Positions 51,901 to 63,205 of a DNA stretch of 64,000 nucleotides are shown in pieces. Position 1 is the stretch's first letter, and every line of letters starts with the position of its first letter. Under the pieces are notes generated by a model. The model was not told the origin of the DNA. It made no database searches and was given only the letters and a program-made list of their open reading frames with translations. The DNA is from Clusia tigrina (Eukaryota > Arthropoda > Insecta > Diptera > Clusiidae): contig OV050032.1 in the NCBI GenBank assembly GCA_920105625.2, positions 109,042,542-109,106,541 of the forward strand, read 5' to 3'. A program made the translations under genes and the position numbers.

Positions 51901-54900
51901 GAAATTTTGTACCAATGAAGTACTCAAGCCTCTTGTCAATTAAGGCTATCGCTCAAAGCTATGCTGCTCTTCAGTCCCAAATCAAACACTGATAAAACTT
52001 GAAATGGCCCTAACTTTTATACGGTACGTCCTACATCAATCAAAGTTGGCAACATTCAAATGCTTGTAACTTTTTACTGGAGCGTCATAAAACCTTGAAA
52101 TTTTGTAACATGAAAGTTCTCGAGCCTCTTGTCAATTTAAGCTTTCGCTATGCTACCCTAGAGTCCCAAATCAAACACTGATAAAACTTCAAATGGCCCT
52201 AACTTCTTTACGGTACGTCCTACACCTATCAAAGTTTGCAACATTCAAATGCTTGTAACTTTTTACTGGAGCGTCATAAAACCTTGAAATTTTGTAACAA
52301 TGAAGTACCCGAGCCTCTTGTCAATTTAAGCTATCGCTCAAAGCTATGCTACCCTAGAGTCCCAAATCAAACACTGATAAAACTTCAAACGCCCCTAACT
52401 TCTTTACGGTACGTCCTACACCTATCAAAGTTTGCAACATACAAATGCTTGTAACTTTTTACTGGAACGTCATAAAACCTTGAAATTTTGTAACAATGAA
52501 GTACCCGAGCCTCTTGTCAATTTAAGCCATCGCTCAAAGCTATGCTACTCTAGAGTCCCAAATCAAACACTGATAAAACTTCAAATGACCCTAACTTCTT
52601 TACGGTACGTCCTACACCTATCAAAGTTTGCAACATTCAAATGCTTGTAACTTTTTACTGGAGCGACATAAAACCTTGAAATTTTGTAACAATGAAGTAC
52701 CCGAGCCTCTTGTCAATTTAAGCTATCGCTCAAAGCTATGCTTCCCTTGTGTCCCAAATCAAACACTGATAATATTTCAAATGGCTCTAACTTCTATACG
52801 GTACGTCCTACACCTATCAAAGTTTGCAACATACAAATGCTTGTAACTTTTTACTGGAGCGTCATAAAACCTTGAAATTTTGTAACAATAAAGTACTCGA
52901 GCCTCTTGTCAATTTAAGCTATCGCTCAAAGCTATGCTACTCTTGAGTCCCAAATCAAACACTGATAAAACTTCAAATGGCCCTAACTTCTATACGGTAT
53001 GTCCTACACCTATCAAAGTTGGCAACATTCAAATGCTTGTAACTTTTTACTGGAGCGTCATAAAACCTTGAAATTTTGTAACAATAAAGTACTCTAGCCT
53101 CTTGTCAATTAAAGCTATCGCTCAAAGCTATGCTACCCTTGAGTCCCAAATCAAACACTGATAAAACTTCAAATGGCCCTAACTTCTATACGGTACGTCG
53201 TACACCTATCAAAGTTTGCAACATACAAATGCTTGTAACTTTTTACTGGAGCGTCATAAAACCTTGAAATTTTGTAACAATGAAGTACCCGAGCCTCTTG
53301 TCAATTTAAGTTATCGCTCAAAGCTATGCTACCCTTGAGTCCCAAATCAAACACTGATAAAACTTCAAATGGCCCTAACTTCTATACGGTACGCCCTACA
53401 CCTATCAAAGTTTGCAACATACAAATGCTTGTAACTTTTTACTGGAGCGTCATAAAACCTTGAATTTTTGTAACAATGAAGTACTCGAGCCTCTTGTCAA
53501 TTAAGGCTATCGCTCAAAGCTATGCTACCCTTGAGTCCCAAATCAAACACTGATAAAACTTCAAACGGCCCTAACTTTTATACGGTACGTCCTACCCCAA
53601 TCAAAGTTGGCAACATTCAAATGCTTGTAACTTTTTACCGGAGCGTCATAAAACTTTGAAATTTTGTAACATGAAAGTTCTAGAGCCTCTTGTCAATTTA
53701 AGCTTTCGCTCAAAGCTATGCTACCCTTGAGTCCAAAATCACACACTGATAAAACTTCAAATGGCCCTAACTTCTATACGGTACGTCCTACACCTATCAA
53801 AGTTGGCAACATACAAATGCTTGTAACTTTTTACTGGAGCGTCATAAAACCTTGAAATTTTATAACAATAAAGTACTCGAGCCTCTTGTCAATTTAAGTT
53901 ATCGCTCAAAGCTATGCTACCCTTGAGTCCCAAATCAAACACTGATAAAACTTCAAATGGCCCTAACTTCTTTACGGTACGTCCTACACCTATCAAAGTT
54001 TGCAACATTCAAATGCTTGTAACTTTTTACTGGAGCGTCATAAAACCTTGAAATTTTGTAACAATGAAGTACCCGAGCCTCTTGTCAATTTAAGCTATCG
54101 CTCAAAGCTATGCTACCCTAGAGTCCCAAATCAAACACTGATAAAACTTCAAACGCCCCTAACTTCTTTACGGTACGTCCTACACCTATCAAAGTTTGCA
54201 ACATACAAATGCTTGTAACTTTTTACTGGAGCGTCATAAAACCTTGAAATTTTGTAACAATGAAGTACCCGTGCCTCTTGTCAATTTAAGCCATCGCTCA
54301 AAGCTATGCTACTCTAGAGTCCCAAATCAAACACTGATAAAACTTCAAATGGCCCTAACTTCTTTACGGTACGTCCTACACCTATCAAAGTTTGCAACAT
54401 TCAAATGCTTGTAACTTTTTACTGGAGCGTCATAAAACCTTCAAATTTTGTAACAATGAAGTACCCGAGCCTCTTGTCAATTTAAGCTATCGCTCAAAGC
54501 TATGCTACCCTAGAGTCCCAAATCAAACACTGATAAAAGTTGAAATGGCCCTAACTTCTATACGGTACGTCCTACACCTATCAAAGTTTGCAACATACAA
54601 ATGCTTGTAACTTTTTACTGGAGCGTCATAAAACCTTGAAATTTTGTAACAATAAAGTACTCGAGCCTCTTGTCAATTTAAGCCATCGCTCAAAGCTATG
54701 TTACCCTTGAGTCCCAAATCAAACACTGATAAAACTTCAAACGCCCCTAACTTCTTTACGTTACGGCGTACACCTATCAAAGTTTGCAACATACAAATGC
54801 TTGTAACCTTTTACTGGAGCGTCATAAAACCTTGAAATTTAGTAACAATGAAGTACTCGACCCTCTTGTCAATTTAAGCCATCGCTCAAAGCTATGCTAC

Positions 54901-55420
54901 CCTAGAGTCCCAAATCAAACACTGATAAAACTTCAAATGCCCCTAACTTCTTTACGGTACGTCCTACACCTATCAAAGTTTGCAACATTCAAATGCTTGT
55001 AACTTTTTACTGGAGCGTCATAAAACCTTGAAATTTGTAACAATAAAGAACTCGAGCCTCTTGTCAATTTAAGCTATCGCACAAAGCTATGCTACCCTTG
55101 AGTCCCAAATCAAACACTGATAAAACTTCAAATGGCTCTAACTTCTATACGGTACGTCCTACACCTATCCAAGTTTGCAACATTCAAATGCTTGTAACTT
55201 TTTACTGGAGCGTCATAAAACCTTGAAATTTTGTAACAATAAAGTATTCAAGCCTCTTGTCAATTTAAGCCATCGCTCAAAGCTATGCTACCCTTGAGTC
55301 CCAAATCAAACACTGATAAAACTTCAAACGCCCCTAACTTCTATACGGTACGTCCTACACCTATCAAAGTTTGCAACATACAAATGCTTGTAACTTTTTA
55401 CTGGATCGTCATAAAACCTT
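51901..55420 (+). repeat. 17-monomer block, copy 2, expanded by one monomer to 3520 bp
   Basis: The block matches copy 1 at 3324 bp to about 52992, then at 3520 bp from about 53188 to 55420. The difference is one additional 196-bp monomer with GGTATGTCC and AAAGTTGGCAACATTC at roughly 52993-53188. The copies are otherwise nearly identical. Confidence 0.86.
51969..52157 (+). repeat. 189-bp monomer with 7-bp deletion, occurrence 2
   Basis: It has an identical deletion 3324 bp downstream, carried along in the duplicated 17-monomer block. Confidence 0.92.
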
Positions 55421-55879
55421 GAATTTTGTAACAATGAATTACCCGAGCCTCTTGTCAATTTATGTTATCGCTCAAAGCTATGCTACATTTGAGTCCCAAA
55501 TCAAACACTGATAAAACTTTAAATGGCCCTAACTTCTATACGGTACGTCCTACACCTATCAAAGTTTGCAACATACAAATGCTTGTAACTTTTTACTGGA
55601 GCGTCATAAAACCTTGAAATTTTGTGACAATAAAGTACTCGAGCCTCTTGTCAATTTAAGCCATCGCTCAAAGCTATGCTACCCTTGAGTCCCAAATCAA
55701 ACACTGATAAAACTTTAAATGGCCCTAACTTCTATACGGTACGTCCTACACCTATCAAAGTTTGCAACATACAAATGCTTGTAACTTTTTACTGGAGCGT
55801 CATAAAACTTTGAAATTTTGTAACAATAAAGTACTCGAGCCTCTAGTCAATTTAAGCCATCGCTCAAAGCTAAGCTACC

Positions 55880-56069
55880 CTTGAGTCCCAAATCAAACAC
55901 TGATAAAACTTCAAATGGCCCTAACTTCTTTACGGTACGTCATACACCTATTTGGAACATACAAATGCTTGTAACTTTTTACTGGAGCGTCATAAAACCT
56001 TGAAATTTTGTAACAATGAAGTACTCGAGCCTCTTGTCAATTTAAACCATCGCTCAAAGCTATGCTACC
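55880..56069 (+). repeat. 190-bp monomer with 6-bp deletion, occurrence 1
   Basis: CACCTATTTGGAACATAC lacks the CAAAGT-type six bases before TTTGGAAC. The monomer also has GTCATACACC and TTTAAACCATCGC. Confidence 0.9.
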
Positions 56070-56221
56070 CTTGAGTCCCAAATCAAACACTGATAAAACT
56101 TCAAACGCCCCTAACTTCTATACGGTACGTCCTACACAGCGTCATAAAACATTGAAATTTTGTAACAATAAAGATCTCGAGCCTCTTGTCAATTTAAGCC
56201 ATCGTTCAAAGCTATGCTACC
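56070..56221 (+). repeat. 152-bp monomer with 44-bp deletion, occurrence 1
   Basis: GTCCTACAC (ending 56137) is joined directly to AGCGTCATAAAAC, losing about monomer positions 69-112. The remainder has the private AAAGATCTCGAG, which creates an AGATCT site at 56172, and CCATCGTTCAAAG. Confidence 0.93.
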
Positions 56222-57787
56222 CTTGAGTCCCAAATCAGAAACTGATAAAACTTCAAACGCCCCTAACTTCTTTACGGTTCGTCCTACACCTATCAAAGTT
56301 TGCCACATACAAATGCTTGTAACTTTTTACTGGAGCGTCATAAAACCTTGAAATTTTGTAACAATAAAGTACCCGAGCCTCTTGTCAATTTAAGCTATCG
56401 CTCAAAGCTATGCTACCCTAGAGTCCCAAATCAAACACTGATAAAAGTTGAAATGGCCCTAACTTCTATACGGTACGTCCTACACCTATCAAAGTTTGCA
56501 ACATACAAATGCTTGTAACTTTTTACTGGAGCGTCATAAAACCTTGAAATTTTGTAACAATAAAGTACTCGAGCCTCTTGTCAATTTAAGCCATCGCTCA
56601 AAGCTATGTTACCCTTGAGTCCCAAATCAAACACTGATAAAACTTCAAACGCCCCTAACTTCTTTACGTTACGGCGTACACCTATCAAAGTTTGCAACAT
56701 ACAAATGCTTGTAACCTTTTACTGGAGCGTCATAAAACCTTGAAATTTAGTAACAATGAAGTACTCGACCCTCTTGTCAATTTAAGCCATCGCTCAAAGC
56801 TATGCTACCCTAGAGTCCCAAATCAAACACTGATAAAACTTCAAATGCCCCTAACTTCTTTACGGTACGTCCTACACCTATCAAAGTTTGCAACATTCAA
56901 ATGCTTGTAACTTTTTACTGGAGCGTCATAAAACCTTGAAATTTGTAACAATAAAGAACTCGAGCCTCTTGTCAATTTAAGCTATCGCACAAAGCTATGC
57001 TACCCTTGAGTCCCAAATCAAACACTGATAAAACTTCAAATGGCTCTAACTTCTATACGGTACGTCCTACACCTATCCAAGTTTGCAACATTCAAATGCT
57101 TGTAACTTTTTACTGGAGCGTCATAAAACCTTGAAATTTTGTAACAATAAAGTATTCAAGCCTCTTGTCAATTTAAGCCATCGCTCAAAGCTATGCTACC
57201 CTTGAGTCCCAAATCAAACACTGATAAAACTTCAAACGCCCCTAACTTCTATACGGTACGTCCTACACCTATCAAAGTTTGCAACATACAAATGCTTGTA
57301 ACTTTTTACTGGATCGTCATAAAACCTTGAATTTTGTAACAATGAATTACCCGAGCCTCTTGTCAATTTATGTTATCGCTCAAAGCTATGCTACCCTTGA
57401 GTCCCAAATCAAACACTGATAAAACTTTAAATGGCCCTAACTTCTATACGGTACGTCCTACACCTATCAAAGTTTGCAACATACAAATGCTTGTAACTTT
57501 TTACTGGAGCGTCATAAAACCTTGAAATTTTGTGACAATAAAGTACTCGAGCCTCTTGTCAATTTAAGCCATCGCTCAAAGCTATGCTACCCTTGAGTCC
57601 CAAATCAAACACTGATAAAACTTTAAATGGCCCTAACTTCTATACGGTACGTCCTACACCTATCAAAGTTTGCAACATACAAATGCTTGTAACTTTTTAC
57701 TGGAGCGTCATAAAACTTTGAAATTTTGTAACAATAAAGTACTCGAGCCTCTAGTCAATTTAAGCCATCGCTCAAAGCTAACCTACC

Positions 57788-57977
57788 CTTGAGTCCCAAA
57801 TCAAACACTGATAAAACTTCAAATGGCCCTAACTTCTTTACGGTACGTCATACACCTATTTGGAACATACAAATGCTTGTAACTTTTTACTGGAGCGTCA
57901 TAAAACCTTGAAATTTTGTAACAATGAAGTACTCGAGCCTCTTGTCAATTTAAACCATCGCTCAAAGCTATGCTACC
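57788..57977 (+). repeat. 190-bp monomer with 6-bp deletion, occurrence 2
   Basis: Same change, 1908 bp after the copy at 55880. Confidence 0.9.
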
Positions 57978-58129
57978 CTTGAGTCCCAAATCAAACACTG
58001 ATAAAACTTCAAACGCCCCTAACTTCTATACGGTACGTCCTACACAGCGTCATAAAACATTGAAATTTTGTAACAATAAAGATCTCGAGCCTCTTGTCAA
58101 TTTAAGCCATCGTTCAAAGCTATGCTACC
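57978..58129 (+). repeat. 152-bp monomer with 44-bp deletion, occurrence 2
   Basis: It has an identical junction and private AGATCT (58080), 1908 bp after occurrence 1. Confidence 0.93.
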
Positions 58130-58186
58130 CTTGAGTCCCAAATCAGAAACTGATAAAACTTCAAACGCCCCTAACTTCTTTACGGT

Positions 58187-60145
58187 TCGTCCTACACCTA
58201 TCAAAGTTTGCCACATACAAATGCTTGTAACTTTTTACTGGAGCGTCATAAAACCTTGAAATTTTGTAACAATAAAGTACTCGAGCCTCTTGTCAATTTA
58301 AGCCATCGCTCAAAGCTATGCTACCCTAGAGTCCCAAATCAAACACTGATAAAACTTCAAATGGCCCTAACTTCTATACGGTACGTCCTACACCTATCAA
58401 AGTTTGCAACATTCAAATGCTTGTAACTTTTTACTGGAGCGTCATAAAACCTTGTAATTTTGTAACAATGAAGTACCCGAGCCTCTTGTCAATTTAAGCT
58501 ATCGCTCAAAACTATGCTACCCTAGAGTTCCAGATCAAACACTGATAAAACTTCAAATGGCCCTAACTTCTATACGGTACGTCCTACACCTATCAAAGTT
58601 TGCAACATACAAATGCTTGTAACTTTTTATTGGAGCGTCCTAAAACCTTGAAATTTTGTAACAATAGAGTACTCGAGCCTCTTGTTAATTTAAGCTATCG
58701 CTCAAAGCTATGCTACCCTAGAGTCCCAAATCAAACACTGATAAACTTCAAACGCCCCTAACTTCTTTACGCTACGTCCTACACCTATCAAAGTTTGCAA
58801 CATACAAATGCTTGTAACTTTTTACTGGAGCGTCATAAAACCTTGAAATTTTGTAACAATAAAGTACTCTAGCATCTTGTCAATTTAAGCCATCGCTCAA
58901 ACCTATGCTACCCTAGAGTCCGAAATCAAACACTGATAAAACTTCAAATGGCCCTAACTTCTATACGGTACGTCCTACACCTATCAAAGTTTGCAACATT
59001 CAAATGCTTGTAACTTTTTACTGGAGCGTCATAAAACCTTGAAATTTTGTAACAATAAAGTACTCGAGCCTCTTGTCAATTTAAGCCATCGCTCAAAGCT
59101 ATGCTACCCTAGAGTCCCAAATCAAACACTGATAAAACTTCAAACGCCCCTAACTTCTTTACGGTACGTCCTACACCTATCAAAGTTTGCAACATACAAA
59201 TGCTTGTAACTTTTTACTGGAGCGTCATAAAACCTTGAAATTTTGTAACAATAAAGTACTCGAGCATCTTGTCAATTTAAGCCATCGATCAAACCTATGC
59301 TACCCTAGAGTCCCAAATCAAATACTGATAAAACTTCAAACGCCCCTAACTTCTTCACGGTACGTCCTACACCTATCAAAGTTTGCAACATACAAATGCT
59401 TGTAACTTTTTACTGGAGCGTCATAAAACCTTGAAATTTTGTAACAATGAAGTACCCGAGACTCTTGTCAATTTAAGCTATCGCTCAAAGCTATGCTACC
59501 CTAGAGTCCCAAATCAAACACTGATAAAACTTCAAATGGCTCTAACTTCTATACGGTACGTCCTACTCCTATCAAAGTTGGCAACATTCGAATGCTTGTA
59601 ACTTTTTACTGGAGCGTCATAAAACCTTGAAATTTTGTAACAATAAAGTACTCGAGCCTCTTGTCAATTGAAGCTATCGCTCAAAGCTATGCTACCCTAG
59701 AGTCCCAGATCAAACACTGATAAAACTTCAAATGGCCCTAACTTCTATACGGTACGTCCTACACCTATCAAAGTTTGCAACATACAAATGCTTGTAACTT
59801 TTTACTGGACCGTCCTAAAACCTTGAAATTTTGTAACAATAAAGTACTCGAGCCTCTTGTTAATTGAAGCTATCGCTCAAAGCTATGCTACCCTAGAGTC
59901 CCAGATCAAACACTGATAAAACTTCAAATGGCCCTAACTTCTATACGGTACGTCCTACACCTATCAAAGTTTGCAACATACAAATGCTTGTAACTTTTTA
60001 CGGGAGCTTCCTAAAACCTTGAAATTTTGTAACAATAAAGTACTCGAGCCTCGTGTTAATTTAAGCTATCGCTCAAAGCTATGCTACCCTAGAGTCTCAA
60101 ATCAAACACTGATAAAACTTCAAACGCCCCTAACTTCTTTACGGT
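58187..60145 (+). repeat. 10-monomer HOR unit of 1959 bp, copy 1
   Basis: The length is 10 x 196 minus 1. The missing base is in CTGATAAACTTC near 58740. Markers include CTTGTAATTTTG, CCAGATCAAAC, TTTTTATTGGAGCGTCC, CAATAGAGTAC, TTACGCTACG, CCGAGACTC, CATTCGAATGC and TTTACGGGAGCTTCC. All recur 1959 bp downstream. Confidence 0.9.
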
Positions 60146-62104
60146 ACGTCCTACACCTATCAAAGTTTGCCACATACAAATGCTTGTAACTTTTTACTGG
60201 AGCGTCATAAAACCTTGAAATTTTGTAACAATAAAGTACTCGAGCCTCTTGTCAATTTAAGCCATCGCTCAAAGCTATGCTACCCTAGAGTCCCAAATCA
60301 AACACTGATAAAACTTCAAATGGCCCTAACTTCTATACGGTACGTCCTACACCTATCAAAGTTTGCAACATTCAAATGCTTGTAACTTTTTACTGGAGCG
60401 TCATAAAACCTTGTAATTTTGTAACAATGAAGTACCCGAGCCTCTTGTCAATTTAAGCTATCGCTCAAAACTATGCTACCCTAGAGTTCCAGATCAAACA
60501 CTGATAAAACTTCAAATGGCCCTAACTTCTATACGGTACGTCCTACACCTATCAAAGTTTGCAACATACAAATGCTTGTAACTTTTTATTGGAGCGTCCT
60601 AAAACCTTGAAATTTTGTAACAATAGAGTACTCGAGCCTCTTGTTAATTTAAGCTATCGCTCAAAGCTATGCTACCCTATAGTCCCAAATCAAACACTGA
60701 TAAACTTCAAACGCCCCTAACTTCTTTACGCTACGTCCTACACCTATCAAAGTTTGCAACATACAAATGCTTGTAACTTTTTACTGGAGCGTCATAAAAC
60801 CTTGAAATTTTGTAACAATAAAGTACTCTAGCATCTTGTCAATTTAAGCCATCGCTCAAACCTATGCTACCCTAGAGTCCGAAATCAAACACTGATAAAA
60901 CTTCAAATGGCCCTAACTTCTATACGGTACGTCCTACACCTATCAAAGTTTGCAACATTCAAATGCTTGTAACTTTTTACTGGAGCGTCATAAAACCTTG
61001 AAATTTTGTAACAATAAAGTACTCGAGCCTCTTGTCAATTTAAGCCATCGCTCAAAGCTATGCTACCCTAGAGTCCCAAATCAAACACTGATAAAACTTC
61101 AAACGCCCCTAACTTCTTTACGGTACGTCCTACACCTATCAAAGTTTGCAACATACAAATGCTTGTAACTTTTTACTGGAGCGTCATAAAACCTTGAAAT
61201 TTTGTAACAATAAAGTACTCGAGCATCTTGTCAATTTAAGCCATCGATCAAACCTATGCTACCCTAGAGTCCCAAATCAAACACTGATAAAACTTCAAAC
61301 GCCCCTAACTTCTTCACGGTACGTCCTACACCTATCAAAGTTTGCAACATACAAATGCTTGTAACTTTTTACTGGAGCGTCATAAAACCTTGAAATTTTG
61401 TAACAATGAAGTACCCGAGACTCTTGTCAATTTAAGCTATCGCTCAAAGCTATGCTACCCTAGAGTCCCAAATCAAACACTGATAAAACTTCAAATGGCT
61501 CTAACTTCTATACGGTACGTCCTACTCCTATCAAAGTTGGCAACATTCGAATGCTTGTAACTTTTTACTGGAGCGTCATAAAACCTTGAAATTTTGTAAC
61601 AATAAAGTACTCGAGCCTCTTGTCAATTGAAGCTATCGCTCAAAGCTATGCTACCCTAGAGTCCCAGATCAAACACTGATAAAACTTCAAATGGCCCTAA
61701 CTTCTATACGGTACGTCCTACACCTATCAAAGTTTGCAACATACAAATGCTTGTAACTTTTTACTGGACCGTCCTAAAACCTTGAAATTTTGTAACAATA
61801 AAGTACTCGAGCCTCTTGTTAATTGAAGCTATCGCTCAAAGCTATGCTACCCTAGAGTCCCAGATCAAACACTGATAAAACTTCAAATGGCCCTAACTTC
61901 TATACGGTACGTCCTACACCTATCAAAGTTTGCAACATACAAATGCTTGTAACTTTTTACGGGAGCTTCCTAAAACCTTGAAATTTTGTAACAATAAAGT
62001 ACTCGAGCCTCGTGTTAATTTAAGCTATCGCTCAAAGCTATGCTACCCTAGAGTCTCAAATCAAACACTGATAAAACTTCAAACGCCCCTAACTTCTTTA
62101 CGGT
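60146..62104 (+). repeat. 10-monomer HOR unit of 1959 bp, copy 2
   Basis: This is a near-identical second copy. Single-base differences include CTATAGTCCC (60679) versus CTAGAGTCCC. The 1-bp deletion in GATAAACTTC recurs near 60699. After about 62126 the sequence takes a different path (AAAGTTGACAACATTC). Confidence 0.9.
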
Positions 62105-63205
62105 ACGTCCTACACCTATCAAAGTTGACAACATTCAAATGCTTGTAACTTTTTACTGGAGCGTCATAAAACCTTGAAATTTTGTAACAATAAAGTACTT
62201 GAGCCTCTTGTCAATTTAAGCCATCGCTCAAAGCTATGCTACCCTAGAGTCCCAAATTAAACACTGATAAAACTTCAAATGCCCCTAACTTCTTTACGGT
62301 ACATCCTACACCTATCAAAGTTTGCAACATACAAATGCTTGTAACTTTTTACTGGAGCGTCATAAAACTTTGAAATTCTGTAACAATAAAGTACTCGAGC
62401 ATCTTGTCAATTTAAGCCATCGCTCAAAGCTATGCTACCCTAGAGTCCCAAATCAAACACTGATAAAACTTCAAACGCCCCTAGCTTCTTTACGGTACGT
62501 CCTACACCTATCAAAGTTTGCAACATACAAATGCTTGTAACTTTTTACTGGAGCGTCATAAAACCTTGAAATTTTGTAACAATGAAGTACCCGAGCCTCT
62601 TGTCAATTTAAGCTATCGCTCAAAGCTATGCTACCCTAGAGTCCCAAATCAAACACTGATAAAACTTCAAATGGCCCTAACTTCTATACGGTACGTCCTA
62701 CACCTATCAAAGTTTGCAACATTCAAATGCTTGTAAATTTTTACTGGAGCGTCATAAAACCTTGAAATTTTGTAACAATGAAGTACCCGAGCCTCTTGTC
62801 AATTTAAGCTATCGCTCAAAGCTATGCTACCCTAGAGTCCCAGATCAAACACTGATAAAACTTCAAATGGTCCTAACTTCTATAGGCTACGTCCTACACC
62901 TATCAAAGTTTGCAACATACAAATGCTTGTAACTTTTTACTGGAGCGTCCTAAAACCTTGAAATTTTGTAACAATAAAGTACTCGAGCCTCTTGTTAATT
63001 TAAGATATCGCTCAAAGCTATGCTACCCTAGAGTCCCAAATCAAACACTGATAAACCTTCAAACGCCCCTAACTTCTTTACGGTACGTCCTACACCTATC
63101 AAAGTTTGCAACATACAAATGCTTGTAACTTTTTACTGGAGCGTCATAAAACATTGAAATTTTGTAACAATAAAGATCTCGAGCCTCTTGTCAATTTAAG
63201 CCATC
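62105..63205 (+). repeat. Variant first half of a third 1959-type unit
   Basis: Ordinary monomers of mixed class occupy the place of the first monomers of the unit, with private GTAATTC-like changes such as GAAATTCTGTAAC (62375) and CTATAGGCTACG (62881). Phase is kept at 196 bp throughout. It includes the AGATCT-bearing patch at 63174. Confidence 0.68.

Larger units (their letters stand above)
54458..56365 (+). repeat. 1908-bp HOR unit with shortened monomers, copy 1
   Basis: The length is 10 x 196 minus 52, from losses of 1 bp (GAAATTTGTAAC near 55033), 1 bp (CTTGAATTTTGTAAC near 55420), 6 bp (CACCTATTTGGAAC near 55948) and 44 bp (56137). It overlaps the end of the 17-monomer block, from which its first half derives. 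Confidence 0.88.
56366..58273 (+). repeat. 1908-bp HOR unit with shortened monomers, copy 2
   Basis: All four deletions recur exactly 1908 bp downstream. A few single-base differences exist, for example CTACATTTGAG (55485) versus CTACCCTTGAG, and GCTAAGCTACC (55869) versus GCTAACCTACC. Confidence 0.88.
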
